Shown here: piece by piece, positions 37,795 to 46,822 of the stretch
Numbering within the stretch: the stretch's first letter is position 1
How the letters are laid out: each line of letters starts with the position of its first letter
Source: Vibrio diabolicus
Lineage (GTDB): Bacteria > Pseudomonadota > Gammaproteobacteria > Enterobacterales > Vibrionaceae
DNA: 64,000 nt
NCBI GenBank assembly: GCA_001048675.1
Contig: CCKK01000004.1
Span: 19,086 to 83,085, forward strand
Direction: 5' to 3'
The notes under the pieces: model-generated
Told to the model about the DNA's origin: nothing
Seen by the model: only the letters and a program-made list of their open reading frames with translations
Database searches by the model: none
Program-made: the position numbers and the translations under genes

Positions 37795-37884
37795 TTACCT
37801 TTCGCCCACAATACCCCGCGCGGTGCCAATAATGACCACGATAATCAGGGCTAGCAGTGCGTTGATATGAGCGAAAAGGTTCAT
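37795..37884 (-). CDS. ilvL: ilv operon leader peptide
   Basis: A 29-residue ORF (starts MNLFAHINALLALIIVV, ends GIVGER) contains 6 Ile, 4 Leu and 3 Val, clustered at residues 10-19. It precedes the attenuator and ilvG on the same strand. Sequence differs from the 32-residue E. coli IlvL, but the logic is the same: ribosome stalling at the Leu/Ile/Val codons should favour the antiterminator. The role is inferred from composition and position, with no experimental support. Confidence 0.88.
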   Translation of the reverse strand: MNLFAHINALLALIIVVIIGTARGIVGER

Positions 37885-38089
37885 CTGTCTGTCGTTCTTT
37901 TTTCGTTAAAAAATGTTGTGTAATGTTCTACGAAATTGTTTGCGTCATTAGTGGTATCACACAATTCCGCTGCATGACAAGCAAAAAGTCATTCTTTTTT
38001 CACATTAACTCTCAATTGGGACGCGGTATATAACATAACCAACTAGATAAAACATTTGTTTACAGAGTGTTCAATAAATTGAGGAACGT

Positions 38090-39613
38090 ATGGGGCTGGC
38101 AATCATTCATAGTCGAGCAAGCGTCGGGGTGCAAGCGCCATCGGTTAGTGTAGAAGTTCATATTAGCAATGGTATGCCCGGGTTTACCTTGGTAGGGCTG
38201 CCAGAGACGACGGTAAAAGAGTCCAAAGATCGCGTTCGTAGCGCGATCATTAATTCTAATTTTCAATTTCCTGCTAAGCGGATCACCGTGAACTTGGCTC
38301 CAGCAGATCTACCTAAGGAGGGAGGGCGTTTTGATCTTCCTATTGCATTGGGAATTTTGGCCGCTTCGGAGCAAATCGCGACAGATAAGCTCAAAAACTA
38401 CGAATTTGTTGGTGAGTTAGCGCTATCTGGTGGTCTGAGACCGGTAAAAGGTGTGCTGCCTGCTGCGCTGGAAGCCAGTAAGATTCAGCGTCATTTAGTG
38501 GTCCCACATGTGAATGGCGATCAAGCGGCGCTAGTGGGGAAGGAACAACATAAATCGGCCCAATCTCTACTGGAAGTATGTGCCGAGCTTTGTGGCCAAC
38601 ATCGGCTGAATCTTTTTCAAACGCCTAAGCGCAAAATAGTCGAAAAACATGGTCGAGACTTACAAGATATTATTGGCCAACAACAAGGTAAGCGCGCACT
38701 GGAGATTGCTGCCGCTGGAAACCACAACTTACTTTTCCTTGGCCCGCCAGGTACCGGGAAAACCATGTTGGCTTCGCGCTTGTGTGACTTATTACCGGAA
38801 ATGAGTGACGAAGAAGCAATGGAAACCGCTTCGGTGGCATCGCTGACACAAAGTGAAATTAATGAGCATAATTGGAAGTCGCGTCCGTTTCGTTCGCCGC
38901 ATCATTCAAGTTCAATGGCAGCATTAGTTGGCGGTGGCTCGGTACCCAGACCCGGGGAGATCTCTTTAGCCCACAACGGCTTGTTGTTTCTCGACGAAAT
39001 GCCCGAATTTGACCGAAAGGTGCTGGACTCGTTACGCGAACCGCTCGAATCTGGTGAGATCATTATCTCTCGAGCGCAAGGTAAAACACGCTTTCCGGCT
39101 CGCTTCCAATTAGTTGGAGCATTGAACCCAAGTCCGACAGGATATTACGAAGGCAATCAAGCTCGCACCAATCCACAAGCTATTTTGCGTTACCTTGGTC
39201 GATTATCTGGACCACTGTTAGATCGCTTTGATATGTCTTTAGAAATCCCAGCTTTGCCCAAAGGGACATTAGCAGAAGGTGGTGATCGCGGTGAGCCGAC
39301 CGCTATCGTTAAAGAACGTGTGAATCATGCGCGTACCAATATGTTGAACCGCAGCGGTAAGGTAAATGCACTGTTAGGCAGTCGAGAAATCGAGGCGTTT
39401 TGCCCCTTACACAAAAGTGATGCAGAGTTTCTTGAAACCGCTTTACATCGTTTGGGGCTTTCGATTCGCGCGTATCATCGCATTATCAAAGTAGCACGAA
39501 CGATAGCAGATCTTGATGGGGCGGAGCAGATTGAACGAGCGCACTTAGCCGAGGCGCTTGGGTATCGAGCGATGGATCGCTTACTGAAACAACTCACGGC
39601 GCAAGCGGTATAG
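38090..39613 (+). CDS. comM: Mg-chelatase-like helicase ComM (YifB)
   Basis: AAA+ hexameric branch-migration helicase that extends heteroduplex during natural transformation; 507 residues. An N-terminal ChlI-like domain (GLAIIHSRASVGVQAPSVSV) precedes Walker A GPPGTGKTMLASRL near residue 222, Walker B LLFLDEMPEF, and a zinc-free C-terminal lid. Also known as the YifB family, next to ilv genes in E. coli as well. With dprA later in the window, this fits a naturally transformable Vibrio. Confidence 0.95.
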   Translation: MGLAIIHSRASVGVQAPSVSVEVHISNGMPGFTLVGLPETTVKESKDRVRSAIINSNFQFPAKRITVNLAPADLPKEGGRFDLPIALGILAASEQIATDKLKNYEFVGELALSGGLRPVKGVLPAALEASKIQRHLVVPHVNGDQAALVGKEQHKSAQSLLEVCAELCGQHRLNLFQTPKRKIVEKHGRDLQDIIGQQQGKRALEIAAAGNHNLLFLGPPGTGKTMLASRLCDLLPEMSDEEAMETASVASLTQSEINEHNWKSRPFRSPHHSSSMAALVGGGSVPRPGEISLAHNGLLFLDEMPEFDRKVLDSLREPLESGEIIISRAQGKTRFPARFQLVGALNPSPTGYYEGNQARTNPQAILRYLGRLSGPLLDRFDMSLEIPALPKGTLAEGGDRGEPTAIVKERVNHARTNMLNRSGKVNALLGSREIEAFCPLHKSDAEFLETALHRLGLSIRAYHRIIKVARTIADLDGAEQIERAHLAEALGYRAMDRLLKQLTAQAV

Positions 39614-39630
39614 AGACGTGCAAATATCAC

Positions 39631-39660
39631 CGCAACAAGTGTTGTAAGTGCCTTGTTGCG
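39631..39660. other. Inverted repeat between convergent comM and DUF2860 gene
   Basis: Perfect nine-base arms CGCAACAAG (39631-39639) and CTTGTTGCG (39652-39660) around a 12-base loop. No T tract follows on either strand, so it is not a standard intrinsic terminator, although its place between convergent genes suggests a transcript-end structure. Confidence 0.6.
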
Positions 39661-39670
39661 ATGAAGGACG

Positions 39671-40627
39671 TTAGAAGGTGTAGTTGAGACCAAGAGACAA
39701 CAGGTACTCTTTCTCATCATAGAACGTGATATTTGAGTCCGTTTGGCTGTAGCCGGCTAAAGAGATGAACGACCAGTTTTGCCAGTCAAATACGTTTTGA
39801 TATTCATAGGCTGCAAATAGGCTGACGGTGTCGTCATTTCGTATTTTGGCAAAAGTTTGGCTAGCGGCTTGATAGTCTTTCCATGCATAACCTGCGGTGA
39901 GGGCCAACCGATGGCGGTTGATAAATTTAAACCAACTGATGTCAAACCCGTACGAATTAAATGATTCCGCCTTACCGTCGGCAGCTTGATTAATGTAGGT
40001 AAACGCCGGTTGCAACATGGATGTTTGATTAAGTGAAATCCGATAGTCACCTTTAACGTAGTAAAGGCTCGCATCGCGAGCGAGTGAACGGTCCGTTACT
40101 TCTTCTTGCTCAATGTCTTTATCAGCATAAGCGAGATCAAGGTTGAAGTTTTTATCAATCAATCCCTTGATTTGAAAGCGATAGGCATTGCCGTCCACAT
40201 CCGTTTCTTGACGGGCGATTCCGACTTGATATGGGTTACGCCAAGTTTCGCTTTTGAGCACGGTCGGTAGATAGGAAATATCGAGCACGGTGCCGGATGG
40301 CAACTCGTGTTGATAGCCCAGCTGAAAAGCGAGTGTACCAACCGCGACATCGGAACGTGTGGTACCCGCGTACACTTGGTGATTGAGTCGGTTACCAAAA
40401 GTGTAAGTAATGCTTCCTAGCGGCGCAGCGATAACGGAACTGTCACTATCGGCGCGCTTATCGAGAGAATCGATGGTTTTACTATTTTCCGTATTGAAGT
40501 TGGATTCTGATGATACAAATCCGGCATTCAGCGAAATTTCACCGCCAAAACCTGCGGTTTCAGCGAGTTGAGCCTGAGCAGAACTGACGACAAAGGCCAA
40601 AGGCAAGAGAATTAGCCTTGGTTTCAT
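39671..40627 (-). CDS. DUF2860-type outer-membrane protein
   Basis: 318 residues with a signal peptide (about 1-19, MKPRLILLPLAFVVSSAQA) and alternating aromatic/polar beta strands throughout, ending in an aromatic C-terminal strand (LLSLGLNYTF) typical of outer-membrane barrels recognised by BamA. I associate it with the Vibrio DUF2860 family of unknown function. Beta-barrel fold and location are inferred from sequence pattern. Convergent with comM. Confidence 0.72.
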   Translation of the reverse strand: MKPRLILLPLAFVVSSAQAQLAETAGFGGEISLNAGFVSSESNFNTENSKTIDSLDKRADSDSSVIAAPLGSITYTFGNRLNHQVYAGTTRSDVAVGTLAFQLGYQHELPSGTVLDISYLPTVLKSETWRNPYQVGIARQETDVDGNAYRFQIKGLIDKNFNLDLAYADKDIEQEEVTDRSLARDASLYYVKGDYRISLNQTSMLQPAFTYINQAADGKAESFNSYGFDISWFKFINRHRLALTAGYAWKDYQAASQTFAKIRNDDTVSLFAAYEYQNVFDWQNWSFISLAGYSQTDSNITFYDEKEYLLSLGLNYTF

Positions 40628-40776
40628 TCGTTATCTCCTTATTGTCGAATGAGTGGTGCAAATATTGGTTGAGGTAACAAATCTGACCATTCCCACGCAT
40701 ATTCCAATGTGGCAAAGGCGCAGTATAATTACACGCTGTTTTATTCTTCACACATTATCACTGTTGTTTGACTATC

Positions 40777-41655
40777 ATGTTGGCATATTTGTTATTTTTT
40801 TTTAACGCTTCTTTTGTGATTCTCAATTCTGCGCTGTGTTCAATCGCAATTTGTATTATCGCTGTGTTTAAAGTATTGCTTCCAAGCGTGGAGCTAAAAG
40901 CGAAAGCGACCGCTTGTGCCAACAAGGTGATGTGGTTATGGGCTACCGTTAATGCGGGCATTCTGGCGGTTTCTAACCGTGTTGACTGGGATGTTCAGGG
41001 CGGTGAGGCGCTGAAAAAAGACGGGTGGTATCTGTTGATCAGTAATCATCTCAGTTGGACCGATATTGTGGTGCTTTGCTGCGTGTTTAAAGACCGCATT
41101 CCTATGCCGAAGTTTTTCCTCAAACAACAACTGTTGTATGTGCCTTTCATTGGGATGGCGTGTTGGGCGCTCGACATGCCATTTATGCGTCGTTATTCGC
41201 GAGAGTATCTGATCCGCAACCCGCACAAACGAGGTCAAGATTTAGAGACGACACGTCGCTCGTGCGCCAAGTTCAAAAATGCCCCAACCACAGTGGTTAA
41301 TTATGTCGAAGGCACTCGATTTACCGAAGAAAAACAGCGTAAGAGCAAGGCGAGTTACCAATATTTGCTGCAACCCAAATCGGGCGGGATCGCATACACG
41401 TTAGCGGCAATGGGGGAGCAGTTCGAGAACATTATCGATGTGACTCTGGCGTACCCAGAAAATACAAATAAGCCATTCAAGGATTTATTAATGGGCCGAA
41501 TGGGCAAGGTTGTTGTGCGTGTGAATGTGTTGCCCGTCGATGAACGAGTGCTTGGTGATTACTTTAACGATAAGCCCTATAAGCGACAATTTCAGCAATG
41601 GTTGGGTGATGTGTGGCAAGAAAAAGATCGGTTGCTACAAGAGATTTACAAATAA
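40777..41655 (+). CDS. yihG: Acyltransferase, YihG / PlsC superfamily
   Basis: Membrane-anchored lysophospholipid acyltransferase family member, 292 residues from the ATG at 40777 (a TTG nine bases earlier is possible). An N-terminal membrane segment precedes the catalytic block-I motif NHLSWTD (about residues 89-95). Block III is YVEGTRFTEEK, and PKSGGIAYTL is block IV. YihG in E. coli acts as an acyl transferase on lysophosphatidic acid; the acyl preference here is unknown. Convergent with dsbA through a shared terminator. Confidence 0.87.
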   Translation: MLAYLLFFFNASFVILNSALCSIAICIIAVFKVLLPSVELKAKATACANKVMWLWATVNAGILAVSNRVDWDVQGGEALKKDGWYLLISNHLSWTDIVVLCCVFKDRIPMPKFFLKQQLLYVPFIGMACWALDMPFMRRYSREYLIRNPHKRGQDLETTRRSCAKFKNAPTTVVNYVEGTRFTEEKQRKSKASYQYLLQPKSGGIAYTLAAMGEQFENIIDVTLAYPENTNKPFKDLLMGRMGKVVVRVNVLPVDERVLGDYFNDKPYKRQFQQWLGDVWQEKDRLLQEIYK

Positions 41656-41657
41656 AC

Positions 41658-41684
41658 AAAAGGGGAGCGACGTGCTCCCCTTTT
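41658..41684. terminator. Bidirectional terminator, yihG / dsbA
   Basis: Eleven-base-pair stem (41658-41668 with 41674-41684) with A and T ends on the two sides; serves convergent yihG and dsbA. Confidence 0.88.
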
Positions 41685-41701
41685 GATTGATATCGATGCG
41701 C

Positions 41702-42304
41702 TTATTTTAGTGTCAGCAAGTAGTTCACCAGAGAGAAGTACTCATCCATCGTCTTGATGCTTTGTGCTTGAACTAGGTATTTGTTGTTAACGATAACCGC
41801 AGGAACGCCGGTTAGACCGCTGTTTTCAAATTGCTTGTCCATACGGCGAACCATGGAATCAACCGCAAAGCCTTTGAATGCAGAGTCGAACTTCTTCGCG
41901 TCTACACCTTCATCAAGGAAGATTTGGCGAAGCTCTTCATCGTTACGTGGCGCCTTCTTTAGATTGTGGATGCGGTTAAACATCACTGGCACCATTTTGT
42001 CTTCCACTTTTAGTGCAACCATGGTCGCGTAGGCTTTACTCATTGATGGGCCCATGTTGCCACCCATGAAAGAAACGTGGTTTTTTAGTAGCTTAGTACC
42101 TTCTGGCAACTGCTTTTTCAGTTGCTGGATAACGGGTTCAAAGCTATTACAGTGCGGGCAGTAGAAAGAGAAAAACTCCGTCACAAGAGGTTTTTTTGAT
42201 GCCTCAAGATCCAATACTTTGTAATGTTCACCTTCTTTGAATTGCGCTGCATGTGCCGACAGGCTTAGCATCAGCATAGAAAACAGTGCGAACAGTTTTT
42301 TCAT
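41702..42304 (-). CDS. dsbA: Thiol:disulfide interchange protein DsbA
   Basis: Periplasmic oxidase that introduces disulfides into exported proteins, reoxidised by DsbB. 200 residues with signal peptide [19 protein letters not shown] (1-19). The active site [11 protein letters not shown] has CPHC near residue 50, and the cis-proline loop is TGVPAVIV. In V. cholerae the equivalent (TcpG) matures virulence factors. It follows srkA by 34 bases, as in the E. coli yihE-dsbA operon. Confidence 0.97.
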   Translation of the reverse strand: MKKLFALFSMLMLSLSAHAAQFKEGEHYKVLDLEASKKPLVTEFFSFYCPHCNSFEPVIQQLKKQLPEGTKLLKNHVSFMGGNMGPSMSKAYATMVALKVEDKMVPVMFNRIHNLKKAPRNDEELRQIFLDEGVDAKKFDSAFKGFAVDSMVRRMDKQFENSGLTGVPAVIVNNKYLVQAQSIKTMDEYFSLVNYLLTLK

Positions 42305-42338
42305 CGAAATATCTCCATTTTTGAATTTGTGGCCTGAC

Positions 42339-43325
42339 TTACCATTGAGGCATTAAAGACAGCGGTGCTTCTTCTAAAGCGGCGATCTGCTCTTTAAATG
42401 CAAGGACCTGACCTTCCCAGTATTTTGGCTCATTAAACCATGGAAAAGCGAGAGGAAACGCAGGGTCATGCCAACGTTTTGCTAGCCATGCCATATAGTG
42501 CACCATTCGTAGACCGCGAAGTGGCTCAATTAGTTTCAATTCTGCGGGGTTAAAGTCGCAAAACTCTTGATAAGCTTCTAAAACAATATCCAGCTGCATC
42601 AGTTTGTCTTGGCGCTCACCATTAAGCAGCATCCATAAGTCCTGCACAGCAGGGCCGTTACGAGCGTCATCCAAATCAACAAACATAGGGCCATCTCGCC
42701 ACAAAATGTTGCCTGGGTGGCAATCGCCATGCAGCCGAATGGTATTGAAGCCTTCTTGCCAGTGGCTTTCAATCGATTTGATCAGCATATCCAAGTCATT
42801 GAAGAAGCTGTTCTCCAAGTGCATTGGAATCATGTTGGCGTTTTGCAGAATCTTTCTTGGTTGATACAGGTATTCTTGCAAGCCAATCGTTGGGCGATGT
42901 TGGAAGGCTTGGCGGCTACCCACTTTGTGGATGCGACCAAGGAAACGCCCTACACCTTCGAGCTGATCTAAGTTGTCAACCTCGTACTGGCGACCACCTA
43001 CGCTCTCAAACAGCGCAAAGGCATAGCCTTGATAGTGATGCAGGGTTTCACCGTTGATGCGCACAGGTGGTGCGACGGGGATTTCGTTGCCAATTAGTTC
43101 TAAAGTGAAATCGTGCTCCTCTTGGATCTGTTCGTTGCTCCAACGTTCAGGGCGGTAAAACTTGACGACATAACGACGACGCTCTTCGTCAGTGAATTGA
43201 TAAACACGGTTTTCGTAGCTATTGAGGGGAAGAAAGCCTGATTCTGCGCGAACGCCGATGCTTTCTAACGCGTACCACATGAAGTCTGGGGTAAGGGCGT
43301 CAAAGTTAAACATGCTTTGGGACAT
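42339..43325 (-). CDS. srkA: Stress-response kinase A (SrkA/YihE/RdoA)
   Basis: Ser/Thr protein kinase of the choline-kinase fold that counters MazEF-linked death and stress in E. coli. The ATG at 43325 ([14 protein letters not shown]) gives 328 residues, equal to E. coli. An upstream ATG at 43343 lies inside the terminator loop of ccoG and is rejected. Catalytic motifs [12 protein letters not shown] and FVDLDDAR are intact. Forms a likely operon with dsbA. Confidence 0.94.
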   Translation of the reverse strand: MSQSMFNFDALTPDFMWYALESIGVRAESGFLPLNSYENRVYQFTDEERRRYVVKFYRPERWSNEQIQEEHDFTLELIGNEIPVAPPVRINGETLHHYQGYAFALFESVGGRQYEVDNLDQLEGVGRFLGRIHKVGSRQAFQHRPTIGLQEYLYQPRKILQNANMIPMHLENSFFNDLDMLIKSIESHWQEGFNTIRLHGDCHPGNILWRDGPMFVDLDDARNGPAVQDLWMLLNGERQDKLMQLDIVLEAYQEFCDFNPAELKLIEPLRGLRMVHYMAWLAKRWHDPAFPLAFPWFNEPKYWEGQVLAFKEQIAALEEAPLSLMPQW

Positions 43326-43331
43326 ATAAAC

Positions 43332-43357
43332 AAAAAGGCTCATTACTGAGCCTTTTT
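43332..43357 (-). terminator. Terminator after ccoG, just before srkA
   Basis: Eleven-base-pair stem (43332-43342 with 43347-43357) ending in five Ts on the minus strand. It stands 22 bases after the ccoG stop and only seven before the srkA start codon, so srkA transcription must start within or upstream of the hairpin or depend on readthrough. Confidence 0.85.
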
Positions 43358-43378
43358 CCGTTAGTCACTGAAGTAGCG

Positions 43379-44800
43379 CTATAGTTTTTTAATAAAACGG
43401 CTTTCTACTTCAATGGTGAATTCGTTGCTCTTATCGGTGAGTATAAACTGAATTGTCGTAATCGCAGAGTTTAGCTTGTCAGGATCGGCGCCAAGACTCA
43501 TTGGTAAGTTCAATACCTCACCTGGCTGTACCTGAATTGTCTGCTTACCGTACCAACTTACATCGGATAGCCCTTCAACATCCAACGAGTACTCTTGCAC
43601 TTGCTGGGTTTTGTTGATTACTTTGAGGGTGTAGGTGTTTTCTACTTCGCCTGAGCTATTTACTCGGAACAGTTGGTTACGGTCGCGAATAACACTCATG
43701 CCTGCTGGGTCTACCGCTGCGATTTGGGCAAAGAACAGACCAATCATGACCAGTAGCACAGCTCCATAGCCCAGCAGCTTCGGACGCATGACTTTGGTAC
43801 TCTTACCCGATAAGCGGTGCTCGGTGGTGTAGCTGATTAGTCCTTTCTCGTAACCCATGCGATCCATGGTGTTGTCACACGCATCAATACAGGCACCACA
43901 GTTAATACATTCATATTGTAAGCCGTCACGAATATCGATACCTGTTGGGCACACCTGCACACACAAGTCACAATCAATACAATCCCCCAAACCAAGTTGC
44001 TTTGGATCGGCTTTGCGCGGACGTGGACCACGTTTTTCACCACGTTTGGCATCATAGCCAACGATGAAGGTGTCTTTATCAAACATGGCAGACTGGAAGC
44101 GCGCGTAAGGACACATGTGAATACACATGATGGAACGCATCCAACCAGCATTACCATAAGTACAAATGGCAAAGAACATTATCCAAAAGACGGGCCAGAA
44201 GTTGGCGTTAAAAGTGAAAAAGTCGATAACCAATTGCTTCATTGGAACGAAGTAGCCAACAAAAGTAAAACCAGTGGCGAGCGCAATGGCAAACCAAGCG
44301 ATATGTTTGATGGTTTTGCGCATCGCTAAATTTGCCGTCAGCTTATTGGAGTCCTGCTTGCGACGCTTATTGGCGCTGCCTTCCAGTTTCTCTTCAAACC
44401 AGATATACATGAAGGTCCAGACGGTTTGTGGGCAGAGATAGCCACACCAAACTCGACCTAAGAAGGTGGTAATAAAGAACAACCCAAACGCTGCGATCAC
44501 AAATAGCAAGGCGAGTAGGGTAAGATCTTGCGGATACAACGTGGTACCGAAAAAGTTGAACTGCTGGTTGCCAATATCGAGCAAGATCGCTTGACGTTCA
44601 CCGTAAGGAATCCACGGTATCAAAGCGAAGAGAAGCAGTAAGAACCAACCACCGTAACGACGCAGTTTCTGGTAAGTCCCTTTGCTTTCGCGTACATAGA
44701 TGCGATTACTTGGGTTGAACCGATCCCCATTCCCTTTATGAGTCTTAGGGTTGTAGGTTTTAGGAGTCACATCTTTGATATCGATCTTATCCTGACTCAT
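43379..44800 (-). CDS. ccoG: Cytochrome c oxidase accessory protein CcoG (FixG/RdxA)
   Basis: Membrane ferredoxin-like protein implicated in copper(II) reduction for cbb3 oxidase assembly. 473 residues. Membrane segments lie near 52-66, 90-112, 165-185 and 200-215, with WCGYLCPQTVWTF at 118-130. Two 4Fe-4S motifs are CIDCDLCVQVCP (274-285) and CINCGACIDACD (298-309), and a C-terminal Ig-like periplasmic domain follows (TM near 335-350). No cco genes are in the window. Confidence 0.93.
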   Translation of the reverse strand: MSQDKIDIKDVTPKTYNPKTHKGNGDRFNPSNRIYVRESKGTYQKLRRYGGWFLLLLFALIPWIPYGERQAILLDIGNQQFNFFGTTLYPQDLTLLALLFVIAAFGLFFITTFLGRVWCGYLCPQTVWTFMYIWFEEKLEGSANKRRKQDSNKLTANLAMRKTIKHIAWFAIALATGFTFVGYFVPMKQLVIDFFTFNANFWPVFWIMFFAICTYGNAGWMRSIMCIHMCPYARFQSAMFDKDTFIVGYDAKRGEKRGPRPRKADPKQLGLGDCIDCDLCVQVCPTGIDIRDGLQYECINCGACIDACDNTMDRMGYEKGLISYTTEHRLSGKSTKVMRPKLLGYGAVLLVMIGLFFAQIAAVDPAGMSVIRDRNQLFRVNSSGEVENTYTLKVINKTQQVQEYSLDVEGLSDVSWYGKQTIQVQPGEVLNLPMSLGADPDKLNSAITTIQFILTDKSNEFTIEVESRFIKKL

Positions 44801-45113
44801 GCACTCATCCTTCTTAGGCTTTTATAATGTACGGCGTCATTTCTATTGATGTCGCTCGATGACATTGCTACTTCGTCCTTATCATAAATCATGACCGGAC
44901 ATAATTATTTTAGTAAATACTGATGAACGGCGATTATACAATCAATAACAATTCCTTTTCTTTAACGCAGTCAACGTTTAACAACAAAAGTCAGTACAGT
45001 TAACCTGATAATTGGCTGAACAGTTATAACCAACTGTGGGACTAAAAATTTTAGTTATAAAAAAGCGACTCATTTGAGGGAGTCGCTTAAAGAATACTGG
45101 GTTGTTGAGCCGG
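44801..45113. other. Intergenic region upstream of ccoG
   Basis: 313 bases between yihD and ccoG (both minus). It contains the yihD terminator at 45059-45088 and otherwise AT-rich DNA. I looked for an FNR-like TTGAT-N4-ATCAA site, expected for some cbb3-related genes, and did not find a convincing one. No ORF appears real. Confidence 0.6.
45059..45088 (-). terminator. Terminator of yihD
   Basis: Nine-base-pair stem (45063-45071 with 45080-45088) followed on the minus strand by a T run (plus-strand A 45059-45064), 26 bases after the yihD stop. Confidence 0.85.
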
Positions 45114-45380
45114 TTATTTGATGATGCCACGAGCGCGCAGAATCGCAGTTTTAAAATCATCTTCTTGGTCTTTCTTAAGACCTGGGATCATTTCGTCTTT
45201 GCTGCTGTTACGCATTTTAAGGTGGTAGATCAGCACGTCGTCGGTCAGATCTTCTAGCTTACCTTCGTAGCCTGCTTCTTTCGCTAGCTTCACGATGAAC
45301 TGCAGTAGGTTCATTTCTTGGTCTTTATGCCATTCAGGCTCTAGTAGCTCAAGCAGCTCTTCAATGCGATGACACTTCAT
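45114..45380 (-). CDS. yihD: YihD family protein (DUF1040)
   Basis: 88 residues from the ATG at 45380 ([17 protein letters not shown]), preceded by GGAGAAAG. It closely resembles E. coli YihD (89 residues), sharing [26 protein letters not shown] and a C-terminus [11 protein letters not shown]. Soluble, mostly helical. The function is unknown. An in-frame extension to 45428 lies upstream of the ribosome-binding site. Confidence 0.9.
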   Translation of the reverse strand: MKCHRIEELLELLEPEWHKDQEMNLLQFIVKLAKEAGYEGKLEDLTDDVLIYHLKMRNSSKDEMIPGLKKDQEDDFKTAILRARGIIK

Positions 45381-45516
45381 TTCTTTCTCCACAGAATTTA
45401 TAGGTGTAATTAGCTGTAAAGGTACCAAATTGCTTTGCGAAGACCAAATAGGAAAAACTATCTATTTCACTGTGTTTTGCTCTAAGTCGTTGAGGTGGTT
45501 TGAGTCGCGTGCAAAG

Positions 45517-45544
45517 AAAAAAGCGCAGCTGGCGCCGCGCTTTT
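45517..45544 (-). terminator. Terminator of the 55-residue ORF
   Basis: Arms AAAAGCGC (45519-45526) and GCGCTTTT (45537-45544), with inner GC pairs; the minus strand ends in six Ts. It starts three bases after the ORF stop codon. Confidence 0.85.
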
Positions 45545-45546
45545 GA

Positions 45547-45714
45547 TTAAGCTGCTTTGATAACTTTGGCCGGAACACTCGACATCATTGCTGTCTTCTC
45601 AACCAATGTCATTGCTGGCGCAACTTGCTTTGCCTTTGGTGCAGTAGTAAAGCCACTGCGGCGGCGCATTGCACTAGTATTAGTGTGTGCGAACCTGACT
45701 GTTGTTGGGCGCAT
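45547..45714 (-). CDS. Small basic hypothetical protein, 55 residues
   Basis: An uninterrupted frame from ATG (45714) to TAA (45547) encodes a highly basic peptide beginning MRPTTVRFAHTNTSAMRRRS and ending VPAKVIKAA, rich in Ala, Thr, Arg and Lys, without a membrane segment. A weak ribosome-binding site (TTAGGTAA) is upstream. The strongest support is an intrinsic terminator placed three bases after the stop. No family is recognised. It might also be an sRNA gene that carries this frame by chance. Confidence 0.55.
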   Translation of the reverse strand: MRPTTVRFAHTNTSAMRRRSGFTTAPKAKQVAPAMTLVEKTAMMSSVPAKVIKAA

Positions 45715-46010
45715 TAATTTACCTAACTGTCAGGCATATCCATTGCCGATGTAATGGCCTGAATCATTATGAGCTAGGCTCCAACAAGATTGAAGAATCA
45801 CTCTTCTGGCTCTCGCCAATCCAGTTAATGAATCAGGAATACCGATATGCATGCATATCACGTATAAGATTAGCATCCTTGTAATAATTGGTCGATAGTT
45901 GAGCAATTGAATTGTTTAGATTTTGTCATTTTGTCGCGATGATCGAGGCAATTTTTGTTTGATCCCTCGATCAGCAGTAGTAGTATGAGATCTCGACGAA
46001 GGAGGTGCCT
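45715..46010. promoter_or_regulatory. Divergent spacer with a 16-base perfect palindrome
   Basis: 296 bases between the small minus-strand ORF and the Spo0M-like gene. It contains GATATGCATGCATATC (45844-45859), a perfect palindrome that would suit a dimeric repressor. A CATAAT -10-like element on the minus strand lies near 45766-45771 but I see no well-placed -35. A consensus ribosome-binding site AAGGAGGTG (45999-46007) serves the downstream gene. Confidence 0.45.
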
Positions 46011-46817
46011 ATGTCATTTTTGAAGAAGACACTTGCCAGCTTTGGGATTGGGAGCGCTAAGGTTGACTCAATCCTAAATCAAGACGTGCTATATCCTGGT
46101 CAAAGTGTGGATGTGTCTATCCATGTTTATGGTGGTGCCACTGAACAAGCGATCGACAACATCGATTTAAAACTGTGTTGTCGCTATATCGCGGAAGCTC
46201 CTGATGACCGTGGTGCGCGAGAAGGACACAGCATGCGCCGAGTACCTCAGACTCATGTGCTTGCTAAGTGGAGCCTCCCTTATGCGTTTACCATCCATTC
46301 CGGCGAAGAGCGTACCTTCGATGTTCAGCTCGATGTGCCTTGGAATACGCCTGTCACCATTGGTGACGCCAAAGTGTGGCTCGAAACCGGCTTGGACGTT
46401 GCTGCTGCTTTAGACCCGACCGATAAAGACATCCTCACCGTTCGACCTGATCCACTAATGGATGCGGTGTTATCCGCATTTGAAGCGCAAGGTTTGCGTA
46501 TTCGCCAAGTGGAGTGTGAGGAAGTAAAAGGGTTCGACCTGCCATTTGTACAAGAATTTGAGATGGTGCCGACTGACGGGCCATACCATGGCGTGTGGCG
46601 TGAGTTAGAATTTGTCGCTCATCGTAGCGAGCAAGAACTCAAATTATGGTTTGAAGTTGACCGCACACGCAAGGGCGAGGGTGGCATGCTCGCAAGCTTA
46701 CTGGGTAGCGGAAAACTCAAACGAGAGTTGACCATTCCAGCCACGACTAAGCTTGATCAAGTGGGTGAACTTGTACTTAATTATCTCGATCAAACCACGG
46801 CCGTTCATGAGTCTTAA
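46011..46817 (+). CDS. Spo0M-like arrestin-fold protein
   Basis: 268 residues from ATG 46011, chosen because it follows AAGGAGGTG at good spacing. The start MSFLKKTLASFGIGSAKVDS and later VLYPGQSVDVSIHVYGG match the sporulation-control Spo0M family, which has an arrestin-like fold. Vibrio does not sporulate, so the role is unknown; a stress or cell-envelope function is only speculation. A perfect palindrome follows the stop codon. Confidence 0.85.
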   Translation: MSFLKKTLASFGIGSAKVDSILNQDVLYPGQSVDVSIHVYGGATEQAIDNIDLKLCCRYIAEAPDDRGAREGHSMRRVPQTHVLAKWSLPYAFTIHSGEERTFDVQLDVPWNTPVTIGDAKVWLETGLDVAAALDPTDKDILTVRPDPLMDAVLSAFEAQGLRIRQVECEEVKGFDLPFVQEFEMVPTDGPYHGVWRELEFVAHRSEQELKLWFEVDRTRKGEGGMLASLLGSGKLKRELTIPATTKLDQVGELVLNYLDQTTAVHES

Positions 46818-46822
46818 TTTAA

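Noticed and set aside
43326..43343. Longer srkA start at 43343
   Set aside because: It lies in the loop of the ccoG terminator; the later ATG matches the E. coli length.
44801..45058. FNR-like site upstream of ccoG
   Set aside because: The nearest TTGAT half-site lacks a correctly spaced ATCAA partner.
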